Assembly: GCF_025772985.1 (NCBI RefSeq)
Contig: NZ_JAKMTB010000006.1
Span: forward strand, 22,288 to 86,287
DNA: 64,000 bases
From: Campylobacter sp. CNRCH_2014_0184h
Lineage (GTDB): Bacteria > Campylobacterota > Campylobacteria > Campylobacterales > Campylobacteraceae
Direction: 5' to 3'
A program made the position numbers and the translations under genes. The notes under the pieces were generated by a model. The model did not search any database, was not told where the DNA came from, and saw nothing but the letters and a program-made list of their open reading frames with translations. Below, in pieces: positions 56,002 through 64,000 of this stretch (positions within the stretch are counted from its first letter, which is position 1; every line of letters starts with the position of its first letter).

Positions 56002-57225
56002 TTAAAGTTTAAAATACCCTTTAATATCCTCACAAATTCTAAAGAAATTTATCCCATTAATAGTCGGATTTGTTTTAAAATATTCATACATTCCCACAAA
56101 ACCGCTTTCAAGCTCTTTAGACTTTACTCCATAGCTAATTGACAAAGCTGCTTCTATAAAAGCTGCTAATTTATCACAATATTTCAAAGCCTTTCCATCA
56201 ATAGCCTTAAAACGATCTTCATTAACCGCATCTAAACTACCACTATAAACACTTGGCTTATTATTAAAAATACGATTTTCAAATTCATTTTTTACAAAGG
56301 CACTTTCTTCATTTTGTCCTTCTCTAATACCAAGTATATAGCTAAATTCCTCTCTAAAAGATAGTGGTATAAAAGGTAAAATTTTCTCATTAATAAGCTT
56401 CATTTCATACTCATTGATGATTTCATTTAAACCATCTATGCCATATTTTACCGGAGAGATGATATCTCTAGTTAAACTTTCAGGCAAATCATGAAACAAA
56501 GCGCAATAAAAATTGCTTTCTATTCTACCATCGCATGCTTTTACTTCTAAAGAATAAAAATAAGACAAAATAGCTACCACAAGCATATGCCCTAAAACTG
56601 CAGTTTCTGGAATCCTTGGAGTTTGCGCCCATCTTTTTTGAAAACGCAAACGCCCGCTTAGATCGATTATTTTAGAAATTTTTTGATTAAGAGCTATTTT
56701 TCTTGCACCGATTAATTCATAATAATCTTCTAATTCTTCTTCAACCTTAGCCTTAATCTCATCAATATCACTTAAAAACGAGCTAGTTTGATAAACTATA
56801 TTAAACTCCCATCTTGTCGCAAAATACGAAGCAGCTTTTAAAATAAGCCTTTCTTTAGCATAATCTTTACCTTGTAAAAAAAGCTCATAACGTTTTAAAA
56901 ACTCACCATTTTCAATATCTTGAATCATCGGTGCGATTTTGCTTAACACCCAAGCACTTACCTGCTCATTTTTTGCACGCGTTATCTCATGATACACATC
57001 AGGGCGTATATCAGTCACTACTACCCTACTTAAAAACTCAAAAATCCCCGCTTCTATGATAAAGCGCATATTGACATCTTTTTCCATTTTAGCAATGAAA
57101 TAAGCAATGATGAATTTATGCGCTTGTTTATCAAGTTCGACTAAATTTGTCATTCTAGGATAATCATTCCATCTTGATATAGAAGCAGCTTTAAAAATAT
57201 GCTCTATTAATTCTACGCTAATCAT
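56002..57225 (-). CDS. HD-domain protein (YfbR-like), with a degenerate duplicate
   Basis: 407 residues, soluble. The C-terminal half has a good HD site: RIPETAVLGHMLVVAIL (His213), ALFHDLPES (His245-Asp246, Glu249) and Asp254 in TRDI, as in YfbR-type 5'-nucleotidases. The N-terminal half (about 10-80) repeats the pattern (RMTNLVELDKQAHKFIIAY, then GIFEFLSRVVVTDI) but lacks the His-Asp pair. Inferred: an internal duplication with one inactive copy. Substrate unknown. Convergent with the SRP RNA. Confidence 0.8.
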   Translation of the reverse strand: MISVELIEHIFKAASISRWNDYPRMTNLVELDKQAHKFIIAYFIAKMEKDVNMRFIIEAGIFEFLSRVVVTDIRPDVYHEITRAKNEQVSAWVLSKIAPMIQDIENGEFLKRYELFLQGKDYAKERLILKAASYFATRWEFNIVYQTSSFLSDIDEIKAKVEEELEDYYELIGARKIALNQKISKIIDLSGRLRFQKRWAQTPRIPETAVLGHMLVVAILSYFYSLEVKACDGRIESNFYCALFHDLPESLTRDIISPVKYGIDGLNEIINEYEMKLINEKILPFIPLSFREEFSYILGIREGQNEESAFVKNEFENRIFNNKPSVYSGSLDAVNEDRFKAIDGKALKYCDKLAAFIEAALSISYGVKSKELESGFVGMYEYFKTNPTINGINFFRICEDIKGYFKL

Positions 57226-57390
57226 TTATTTCCTTTTTTTGCTGTGATTTTACTTTATTTTATAATCTTTAGCAAATTTTATTTTTATTTTATGATTTAA
57301 TGTTTTATTATTAAATAATCTTTTGCAATAAGAAGAATTTGAGATTAACAAGCTTATGTCAATAAAAATTATAAAACTAGCTTTAAACAA

Positions 57391-57999
57391 TCAAAAAAGC
57401 TCTTTTGTTTTATAGAGTGTATATCCTTCATAATAATAGCTTGCATCAATCCCTCTTGCAAAAATATTAAAGCTATGAATGTCATCACTCAAAGCATTTT
57501 GAAGTAAAATTTTTATCTCTACATCTTTAATAGGGCTTCTTTGCATTGCCATTATATAATCATCTTTATCAATCAAACTCCAATCAACCACTTTTTTCAA
57601 CTCTTTTTTAAGTATTAAATCAAGCCAAATTCTCATGCTTCTACCATTTCCTTCTCTAAAAGGATGAGCTACATTCATTTCTACATATTTTTCTACAATT
57701 TGTTCAAAGCAAGATTGCTCCATGAGTTCTATTTTTTTAATTGCTTCATGTAAATAAACAGCAGGAGCAAATCTAAAATTTTCTTTTGAAATATTTACTT
57801 CTCTTATTTTTCCTGCAAAATCATAAATATCTTCAAATAATTTTTGATGAATTACCCTTAAGCTTTCAAAACTTCCTGCTTTTAATGTATCTAAAAAACC
57901 ACTTTCAAATAAAGCTTTTGCCTTTAGTTTGCTTATTCTTTCCTCTTCTTTGGCTAATTCTAGTTGATTTTTTATACCAAGTTTATTTGTAAGTATCAT
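57391..57999 (-). CDS. Fic protein, class III (self-inhibited AMPylator type)
   Basis: 202 residues, single Fic domain. The catalytic loop HPFREGNGR (His112 to Arg120) is complete. At the C-terminus SYYYEG (Ser187 to Gly192) matches the inhibitory motif (S/T)xxxE(G/N), so the inhibitor is in the same chain, as in the Neisseria NmFic family. A beta-flap region (IREVNISKENFRF) precedes it. Known of the class: the Glu blocks gamma-phosphate binding until tetramers break up. No antitoxin gene lies next to it, consistent with an intramolecular inhibitor. Confidence 0.88.
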   Translation of the reverse strand: MILTNKLGIKNQLELAKEEERISKLKAKALFESGFLDTLKAGSFESLRVIHQKLFEDIYDFAGKIREVNISKENFRFAPAVYLHEAIKKIELMEQSCFEQIVEKYVEMNVAHPFREGNGRSMRIWLDLILKKELKKVVDWSLIDKDDYIMAMQRSPIKDVEIKILLQNALSDDIHSFNIFARGIDASYYYEGYTLYKTKELF

Positions 58000-58061
58000 T
58001 TTAAACCTTTAAAGTTTATATTTTATAAGATATTTAATATAAACTTTATTAAATTTATGAT

Positions 58062-59042
58062 TTAAAACTCTTTTGCTTCGTTTAACTTAAGATAAATCTC
58101 ATCATTTTTACTAAGTTCTTTATGATGATAAATACTAAAAATATGCTTTTCCAAACTCACGCTTAACTCATAAAAATCCCCATAAAACACGCATTCTAAA
58201 ACACTAGCTTTTAAAGGAGTTTGTGAAGTTGAAATTTGTATATCATTAGGGCGTAAAATGCCATTTTTACTTTGCAAATATGCTTTGAATTTCTCATCTA
58301 AAATTGTATTTGGATCTATAAAAAATGCTTCTCCCAAAAAGCAAGCACTATCTATATTTTTAGGCTTATAAAAAAGCTCTTTAGCGCTTCCATAGTCTAA
58401 AATTTTCCCATCCTTAATCAAAGCGATATTATCTGATAAATAAAAAGCATCGTCTTTATCGTGTGTGACAAAAATAGCACTAAGCTTATGCTCTTTTAAG
58501 ATATTTTTGATTTCTTTGCGCATTTTAACGCTTAAAGTGTGATTTAAATTTGAAAAAGGTTCATCAAAAAGTATAATCTTTGGCCTTGCGACTATGGTTC
58601 TTGCTAGTGCTACTCTTTGGGCTTGCCCACCGCTTAGCTCATTTGGATAGCGCTTTAAAAGTGTATTTAAATTTAAAATTTCTAAAACTTCATCAAGCCT
58701 TTGTTTTTGCTCGTTTTTACTTAAAGAGCTTATACCAAAGCATATATTTTCTTCTACATTTAAGTGCGGAAATAAAGCATAATCTTGAAACAAAACTCCA
58801 ACATCACGCTCTTGTGGGGCTAAATATACACTCTTAGAAGCAACTAGTTTATCCCCTATATAAATACTGCCATCATTGATTTCAAAAAAACCTGCTATAC
58901 AACCAAGTAAAGAACTCTTACCACATCCACTTTCTCCCAAAATACTGACAATCTCACCTTCTTTTAAGCTCAAAGAAATTCCTTTTAAAACTTCTGTTTT
59001 TCCAAAAGATTTGTAAAGATTGTCAATTTTTAAGATTTCCAT
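58062..59042 (-). CDS. cfbpC: ferric iron ABC transporter ATP-binding protein
   Basis: 326 residues. Walker A GESGCGKSS (about 36-44), signature LSGGQAQR (about 136-143), Walker B IILFDEPF and the H-loop HD; a C-terminal regulatory region follows. Energises FbpB. It begins 2 bp after cfbpB on the transcript. Last gene of cfbpA-B-C (C. jejuni Cj0175c-Cj0173c). Confidence 0.92.
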   Translation of the reverse strand: MEILKIDNLYKSFGKTEVLKGISLSLKEGEIVSILGESGCGKSSLLGCIAGFFEINDGSIYIGDKLVASKSVYLAPQERDVGVLFQDYALFPHLNVEENICFGISSLSKNEQKQRLDEVLEILNLNTLLKRYPNELSGGQAQRVALARTIVARPKIILFDEPFSNLNHTLSVKMRKEIKNILKEHKLSAIFVTHDKDDAFYLSDNIALIKDGKILDYGSAKELFYKPKNIDSACFLGEAFFIDPNTILDEKFKAYLQSKNGILRPNDIQISTSQTPLKASVLECVFYGDFYELSVSLEKHIFSIYHHKELSKNDEIYLKLNEAKEF

Positions 59043-59044
59043 TA

Positions 59045-60625
59045 TTATCCTTTTTGGTTGTTTTTATTTTGCAAATAATGCATTAAAAATGTAGGAATAA
59101 TCCCAAATAACACTATAATCAAAGATGGCAAAGAAACATTGTAAATTAACTCATTTTCACTATAAGCAAATACAAGCGATGAAAGTGTTTGAAAACCTGA
59201 TGGTGAAAGTATAGTCGAAATAGGCAATTCTTTTAAAATATCCACACAAATAATCACCACAGCCAAAGCTAAATAGTGTTTCATCAAAGGAAAATGAATT
59301 TGAGTGAAAATTTTAAGTGGTTTTGATTTTAAGGTTAAATTTGCATAGTCTATATTTTTAGAAATTCGCTCATAGCCTGATTGAGTTGCAAAAATCCCTG
59401 AAGCTAAAAACCTCACAAAATACCCAAAAAACAACACCAAAAAGCCTCCACCTATGGCATATTCAAACGATAAAAGATCAAAAATATAATTTAACACACC
59501 CAAAATCACTAAAATTCCCACAGCTACCACAGCTCCAGGTAAAGAATACCCCAAAGTCGTAAGCCAAAGAATGATTTTAGAAGCTTTTGTATCATTTAAA
59601 CGCACCACAAAACACAAATAAAACGCCACCCCCACAATAGCAAAAGAACTCACCAAAGCTACGCTAAGGCTATAAAATGCAGGTGTTAAAACATTGCTTA
59701 AATTTTGCATAAAATCAAACCCGGCCCAATAAACAAGCCATATAATAGGCACGACAAAGGCCAAAAATGCCACTAAAAAACACCATAAAAAGGCTAAGAA
59801 TGCCTTTAAGCCTTTTAACTCATCTTTTGGAGTAGGCAAAAATACATTTTGATTAAAACCTTTTTTGCCTCTTTGAATTTTTTCTAAAAGCATTAAAAGT
59901 GCGATAAACACTAGCAAAGCCACGCTTAAAGCCACAGCACTCACTTCATCACCGCCGCTTCCCCATGTTCTAAAAATTCCTGCACTAAAAGTATCTACAC
60001 CAAAATACGCTACCAAGCCATAATCACTCAAAACCTCCATAGCCACCAACAGCAAAGCACCCACTATACCCACACGGCAAAATGGCAAGATCACTTTAAA
60101 AAATGTTTTTAGATTAGAAGCCTTAAGTGTTTTAGCACTTAAAATGATATTTCCAAGTCCATAAGCAAAGGTGTTTTTAGCAAAAAAATACACATAAGGA
60201 TAAAGTGCAAAAGACAAAATCACAATCACGCCATATGCATTCATGATATCTATACGCCTATCAATGCCTAAAAAAGTAGGGATTAAGCCTTGAAATTCAA
60301 ATAAATCAATCCACACAAAACCCATCACATAAGAAGGTATTGCCAAAGGTAAAATCAAAAACCATTCAAAAAATTTCGAGCCAAAAAATTTATAAAAAGC
60401 TATCAAATAAGCACTAACTAAACCTATAATCAAACACAATACTAAAGTACCAAACAATATAAAAGCACTACCAAAAATATATCGTGGCAAGACATTTTTA
60501 CTCAAATGTTTTAAGGTGTTAATATCTATAAAAGGAAGGTGCAAGATGATAGCAAGTATAGGCAGTATGATTAAACTACAGAAAAAAAAGGTGGCAAAAG
60601 ACCACCTTAGACTTAAAAATTTCAA
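59045..60625 (-). CDS. cfbpB: ferric iron ABC transporter permease
   Basis: 526 residues, about 12 membrane helices in two halves, each with an EAA-type loop (ASNLKTFFKVILP in the first half, KSKPLKIFTQIHFP in the second). The duplicated permease is typical of FbpB-type iron uptake. It lies 17 bp after cfbpA and 2 bp before cfbpC. Confidence 0.92.
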   Translation of the reverse strand: MKFLSLRWSFATFFFCSLIILPILAIILHLPFIDINTLKHLSKNVLPRYIFGSAFILFGTLVLCLIIGLVSAYLIAFYKFFGSKFFEWFLILPLAIPSYVMGFVWIDLFEFQGLIPTFLGIDRRIDIMNAYGVIVILSFALYPYVYFFAKNTFAYGLGNIILSAKTLKASNLKTFFKVILPFCRVGIVGALLLVAMEVLSDYGLVAYFGVDTFSAGIFRTWGSGGDEVSAVALSVALLVFIALLMLLEKIQRGKKGFNQNVFLPTPKDELKGLKAFLAFLWCFLVAFLAFVVPIIWLVYWAGFDFMQNLSNVLTPAFYSLSVALVSSFAIVGVAFYLCFVVRLNDTKASKIILWLTTLGYSLPGAVVAVGILVILGVLNYIFDLLSFEYAIGGGFLVLFFGYFVRFLASGIFATQSGYERISKNIDYANLTLKSKPLKIFTQIHFPLMKHYLALAVVIICVDILKELPISTILSPSGFQTLSSLVFAYSENELIYNVSLPSLIIVLFGIIPTFLMHYLQNKNNQKG

Positions 60626-60642
60626 ATTTTATTTTTCCTTAA

Positions 60643-61647
60643 TTATTTCCATTGAACTTCATCAAAAATCATTAAAGCTTCTTTAGCATTACCCCAGTAA
60701 GCTTCAAAATTTGGTTTTTCAATTTTAAACTCGCCCCATGATTGTAAAATTTTAGCAGGTTTTACTTCTTTATTTACCGGATACTCATAATTTTGGTTTG
60801 TTAAAATTTCTTGTGCTTCTTTTGAAAGCATAAACTCGATAAATTTAACAGCAGCTTCTTTATTTTTAGAAGTTTTTAAAACACCTATACCACTTACATT
60901 AATATGTGTTCCTCTACCATCTTGGTTTGGAAAAATCACTTTTACTGAATTTGCAGCTTCAACATCTTTAGGATTTTTTGAATTTGCCAAGTGTCCTAGA
61001 TAATAACTATTTGATATAGCTACATCGCCTTCTTTTGCATAGATTGCACGAATTTGATCACGATCCCCACCTTTTGGAGTACGTGCAAGATTATTTGCTA
61101 TACCTTGTGCCCATTCTTTTGCTTTTTCTTTACCCAAAGTATCAATCATTGCACTTAATAAAGAGATATTATAAACATTATTTGAACTTCTTACTAAAAC
61201 TTTACCTTTAAATTTAGGATCAGTTAAATCCTCATAAGTTTTAATCTCTCCATCTTTGATTCTATCTTTAGAAGCGATGATGATTCTTGCTCTTGTTGTA
61301 AAAGCATACCATTCGTTGTTTTTACCTCTTAGCTCTTTTGGAGAAAGTTTTTCTAACTCAGGCGAGCTAACCGAAACAAAAAGATTATTTGTGCGAACTT
61401 GTTCTAAATTTCCTGCATCAGCAGTCATAAATAAGTCTGCCTTTGAATTTTTACCTTCAACTTCTAATCTTTTAGCAAGCTCATTAGCTTTAGCTTGCAC
61501 CACATTTACACTAATACCTGTTTTTTCTTGAAATAATTTGAAAATTCCTTTATCAGAATCATAATGACGATGAGAATAAATCGTAAGCTCTTGAGCGCTT
61601 AAACTCATAGCAGCTAATAAAGATAGTAAAACTACTTTTGCTTTCAT
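60643..61647 (-). CDS. cfbpA: periplasmic ferric iron binding protein
   Basis: 334 residues with signal peptide (MKAKVVLLSLLAAMSLSA, about 1-18). A transferrin-like FbpA fold; likely iron ligands include the tyrosine pair in SNSYYLGH (about 213-220) and the N-terminal His-Tyr in SHRHYD. It binds Fe(III) and delivers it to cfbpB/C. Fur-box-like site at 61681-61695 in its promoter. Confidence 0.93.
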   Translation of the reverse strand: MKAKVVLLSLLAAMSLSAQELTIYSHRHYDSDKGIFKLFQEKTGISVNVVQAKANELAKRLEVEGKNSKADLFMTADAGNLEQVRTNNLFVSVSSPELEKLSPKELRGKNNEWYAFTTRARIIIASKDRIKDGEIKTYEDLTDPKFKGKVLVRSSNNVYNISLLSAMIDTLGKEKAKEWAQGIANNLARTPKGGDRDQIRAIYAKEGDVAISNSYYLGHLANSKNPKDVEAANSVKVIFPNQDGRGTHINVSGIGVLKTSKNKEAAVKFIEFMLSKEAQEILTNQNYEYPVNKEVKPAKILQSWGEFKIEKPNFEAYWGNAKEALMIFDEVQWK

Positions 61648-61680
61648 TTTATAAATTTCCTTAATTTTAAATTTTGAAAT

Positions 61681-61697
61681 TGATAAGGATTATTATA
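61681..61697 (-). promoter_or_regulatory. Fur-box-like operator over the cfbpA -10
   Basis: TGATAAG-G-ATTATTA (61681-61695) matches the 7-1-7 Fur pattern TGATAAT-N-ATTATCA at 12 of 14 arm positions. The minus-strand -10 TATAAT (61697-61692) overlaps it. Iron repression of cfbpABC is the expected behaviour. Confidence 0.65.
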
Positions 61698-61764
61698 TTA
61701 ATAATTCACTTTATATTTACTTAAATTGATACACATAATCATTTTAAAGCAAAATGATTCAAAA

Positions 61765-61778
61765 TTAACATAAATCAA
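61765..61778 (+). promoter_or_regulatory. CRP/FNR-family site (probable NssR box) before cgb
   Basis: TTAAC-ATAA-ATCAA; the left half matches the NssR half-site TTAAC exactly, the right half less well. It is centred at 61771.5, which is about -41.5 from the start predicted by TATAAT at 61801-61806, the standard position for an activator of this family. Confidence 0.6.
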
Positions 61779-61837
61779 GATATTTTTTCTCTCATTTTTA
61801 TATAATCATCAAAAATACAATATGCAAAGGAGAAAAA

Positions 61838-62266
61838 ATGACTCAAGAACAAATTCAAATCATCAAAGATTGTGTGCCGATTTTACAAAAAAATGGCGAA
61901 GTTTTAACTAAAGAATTTTATAAAATCATGTTTGAAGAATACCCTGAAGTAAAACCTATGTTTAATATGGAAAAACAAGCTTCAGGAGAACAACCAAAAG
62001 CTTTAGCAATGGCTATTTTAATGGCAGCAAAAAATGTAGAAAATTTAGAAAACATGAGAAGCTTTGTTGATAAAGTAGCTATCACTCATACAAAATTAAA
62101 TGTCAAAGAAGAACATTACCCTATAGTAGGCGCTTGTCTTTTAAAGGCTATTAAAGTAGTATTAAATGCAGATGAAACTACACTAAAAGCTTGGGAAGAA
62201 GCTTATGGTGCTATTGCTAAATTTTACATAGACATTGAAAAAGAAATTTATGCAAAAGCTAAGTAA
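61838..62266 (+). CDS. cgb: single-domain haemoglobin Cgb
   Basis: 142 residues, globin fold. Proximal His84 in AITHTKLNVK and the B-helix Tyr28 (EFYKIMF) fit the Vgb/Cgb type; no reductase domain. In Campylobacter it dioxygenates nitric oxide and is induced by nitrosative stress through NssR; a matching site lies upstream. RBS AAAGGAG. Convergent with the ABC exporter over a shared terminator. Confidence 0.95.
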   Translation: MTQEQIQIIKDCVPILQKNGEVLTKEFYKIMFEEYPEVKPMFNMEKQASGEQPKALAMAILMAAKNVENLENMRSFVDKVAITHTKLNVKEEHYPIVGACLLKAIKVVLNADETTLKAWEEAYGAIAKFYIDIEKEIYAKAK

Positions 62267-62269
62267 TAA

Positions 62270-62291
62270 TAGGCTTTGATTTCAAAGCCTA
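62270..62291. terminator. bidirectional hairpin between cgb and the ABC exporter
   Basis: TAGGCTTTGA/TCAAAGCCTA pairs over 10 bp with TT between (so at least 8 bp form with a 6-nt loop). T-rich on the downstream side for both directions. Confidence 0.7.
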
Positions 62292-63917
62292 GAATTTTTC
62301 TACTGCATTTTTAGCTAGTTCTTTTATATCGCCCTTTAATTCACAAATTTGACCATTTTGTGCGAGTAAAATTCTATCAGCCATATCAAAATATACATCA
62401 TCATGAGTTATAGCAAATATAGTAATGCCTTTTTGCTTCAAAAGTGGCAAAAGTTTAGTATAAAAAAACTTTCTAAACATAGGATCTTGATCGGCTGCCC
62501 ACTCATCTAAGATCAAAATATCCCTTTTTTCAAGTAAAGCATTAAGCATAGCAAGACGCTTTTTTTGTCCAGCTGAGAGCTTTATAGTGCTAAAAGTATT
62601 TCCCACAAGCTCTACTTTTTCATTAAGTTCTAAAATTTCAAGCCAGTATGCCAAGTTTTCTTTGCTAAATTTCTCATCTTCTAAAACATGCTCAAACAAA
62701 TGAAAATCACTAAAAATAGCACTAATTAAACTTCTATACTCGTAAATATTTTCCGAAGTTACTTTTTCATCATCTAAAAAAATATCCCCTTTAAAATCTG
62801 TAAAAAGTCCTGCTAAAATCATAGAAAAAGTAGATTTACCACTACCATTTTTACCTATTAAAAATACACATTCGCCTTTTTTAAGCTCAAAATTTACAGG
62901 TTTTAGAGCAAATTTTTCATTGTACGCAAAAGATACATCTTTAAAAGAAAGTTTTTGCCAAGTTTTTTTATTTTGACTGAGTTTAAACTCATGAGAATAA
63001 TTTTCTAAATTTAAATTTGAAATTTTATCTAAAGCGATTTTTGCCATCATAAGCGTAGGAAAACTTCCTATCATAGCTCCAAGTGGCGCTCTTAAAAAAA
63101 GCACACTCAAAGCAATAGTCGTAGCACTTTGCAAACTAGCAAGCTCATAATTTAAAGCTATATAAAACTCCACTCCTACTAAGGCTAGCATAGCACTATT
63201 GCTCCAGTTGTTAGATAAAATATGCAAGATATTTCCCATAGTGGAGCTTTTTTTCTTTTTCAAAGCATTTTTTTCAAACTCATTTTCATAATAATACTTT
63301 GCTCTTAAAGGATTTAAGGTTAATTCCTTATGCCCTTGTAAAATATTTTGATAGTTTTTTTGCAAAGCATCATCATTTTCTCTAGCATTTTTAAAATAAA
63401 AATACACCTTGCTCATTAAAAAATTATCCACCAAAAAAACACACACTATCCACGCTAAACACAAAAAGAAAATTTCTAAAGAAAGATAAGCTATATAAGC
63501 ACTTACACAAATAATCAAAACACTTGATTGTATAAATTCAGGAAGCCTTAAAAGTCCAAAAGAAATACTACGCACATCATTATTTAAAGAAGCTAAAATT
63601 TTTGCTTTAGTAGTGTTTAAAATACTCAAAACACTTGTATCTAAAATTTGCTTTACAACCCTTCTTTGCATTTTAAAAATAAAACTTTGTCCAAATGAGC
63701 TTAGAGCAATTTCTACAAAAGAAGAACTCGCAAAAAATACAAGCAATAAAAGCACAAAATACACAATGATATTTGAGTTTTCAAGACTAGTTTTTAATAA
63801 AAACTCATTGATAAAAACTAAAGTAAGCACACCTAATATACTCGTAAAAATGCTAAAAAGCAAAAAAAGAATGATTTTAAATTTATTTTCTTGAAATAAA
63901 ATCCACAAAAAACTCAC
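62289..63917 (-). CDS. ABC exporter of the YojI/PvdE (cyclic peptide) type
   Basis: 542 residues: six membrane helices (about 12-300) fused to an ATPase. Walker A GKNGSGKST, signature LSAGQKKR (Ala in place of the usual second Gly), Walker B ILILDEWAADQDP (the DEWAADQDP form is typical of this subfamily) and H-loop THDD. GTG start with AAAGG upstream. Known relatives export microcins or siderophore precursors; the substrate is unknown. Gene order (beside cgb) gives no hint. Confidence 0.85.
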   Translation of the reverse strand: MSFLWILFQENKFKIILFLLFSIFTSILGVLTLVFINEFLLKTSLENSNIIVYFVLLLLVFFASSSFVEIALSSFGQSFIFKMQRRVVKQILDTSVLSILNTTKAKILASLNNDVRSISFGLLRLPEFIQSSVLIICVSAYIAYLSLEIFFLCLAWIVCVFLVDNFLMSKVYFYFKNARENDDALQKNYQNILQGHKELTLNPLRAKYYYENEFEKNALKKKKSSTMGNILHILSNNWSNSAMLALVGVEFYIALNYELASLQSATTIALSVLFLRAPLGAMIGSFPTLMMAKIALDKISNLNLENYSHEFKLSQNKKTWQKLSFKDVSFAYNEKFALKPVNFELKKGECVFLIGKNGSGKSTFSMILAGLFTDFKGDIFLDDEKVTSENIYEYRSLISAIFSDFHLFEHVLEDEKFSKENLAYWLEILELNEKVELVGNTFSTIKLSAGQKKRLAMLNALLEKRDILILDEWAADQDPMFRKFFYTKLLPLLKQKGITIFAITHDDVYFDMADRILLAQNGQICELKGDIKELAKNAVEKF

Positions 63918-64000
63918 AATGATACCTTTTAAATAATAATTATAAAATTATAACAATTTTTAAAAATTATTTTTTAATTACAAAGCCTTATTTTATGGTG

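Noticed and set aside
62289..63917. LSAGQ signature as evidence of a dead ATPase
   Set aside because: This Ala substitution is common in functional YojI/PvdE-type exporters.

Overview
The window is an AT-rich (roughly 70 percent by eye), gene-dense chromosomal segment of an epsilonproteobacterium. The protein set points to Campylobacter, most likely the C. lari group or a close relative: a NifU-type Fe-S scaffold beside a NifS-like desulfurase, tandem NhaA antiporters, dba-dsbI, the cfbpABC iron uptake operon, the single-domain globin Cgb, sigma54/sigma28-type flagellar promoters and a G10 homopolymer. I see no phage, insertion sequence, CRISPR array or rRNA operon. It is chromosome backbone, with blocks that (from memory of C. 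jejuni) are scattered in that species.

Layout. 1-1160: a gene-poor stretch with one candidate toxin-like small ORF, then five minus-strand tRNAs (order of transcription Pro, His, Arg-TCG, Arg-TCT, Leu-TAG) behind a good sigma70 promoter. 1246-10931: a minus-strand run, tig-clpP-degenerate GGDEF gene-def-comM-NYN/LOTUS gene-rmuC-nnr-purN, then terC. 11041-14921: folE-fliI followed by three flagella-type genes, each with its own sigma54 or sigma28 promoter. 15044-19725: iscS-iscU/nifU, nhaA1-nhaA2, tRNA-Glu. 19920-27734: a TRIC-type channel protein, an uncharacterised ATP-grasp protein, the overlapping genes lapB-like-rnhA-rnc-aroC, then dnaG and a PP-loop ATPase. 27758-37520: a chemoreceptor with a G10 tract upstream of its promoter, and the pbpC/alpha-2-macroglobulin pair. 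37621-44757: two small secreted paralogues joined by a hairpin that buries a ribosome binding site, an MscS channel with a beta-carbonic anhydrase, then BI-1/secG/frr/pyrE/RDD/nrdB. 44882-48785: dba-dsbI, pcm, an alpha-carbonic-anhydrase-like protein that has lost several active-site residues, and a membrane protein next to typA. 50721-55394: a hook-assembly cluster (a small protein, fliK, flgD, flgE) with two sigma54 promoters. 55405-63917: a hypothetical protein, SRP RNA, a duplicated-HD protein, a class III Fic protein, cfbpCBA behind a Fur-box-like site, the globin cgb, and a YojI/PvdE-type ABC exporter.

The most unusual signals are: (1) two cases of domain sharing inside the hook cluster. 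FlgD and FlgE carry the same extra domain of about 85 residues, and the small gene before fliK is a stand-alone copy of the N-terminal module of FliK. (2) A 29-residue hydrophobic ORF whose ribosome binding site is a perfect 12-base complement of the 16S rRNA tail. (3) An alpha-carbonic anhydrase with zinc ligands but without the Glu106/Thr199/His64 equivalents. (4) A 12-bp hairpin, part terminator and part RBS lock, between two secreted paralogues. (5) A perfect 18-bp palindrome over the iscS promoter. (6) A phase-variation-type G tract in front of a chemoreceptor. Functions are inferred from sequence motifs read by eye; no database search was run.
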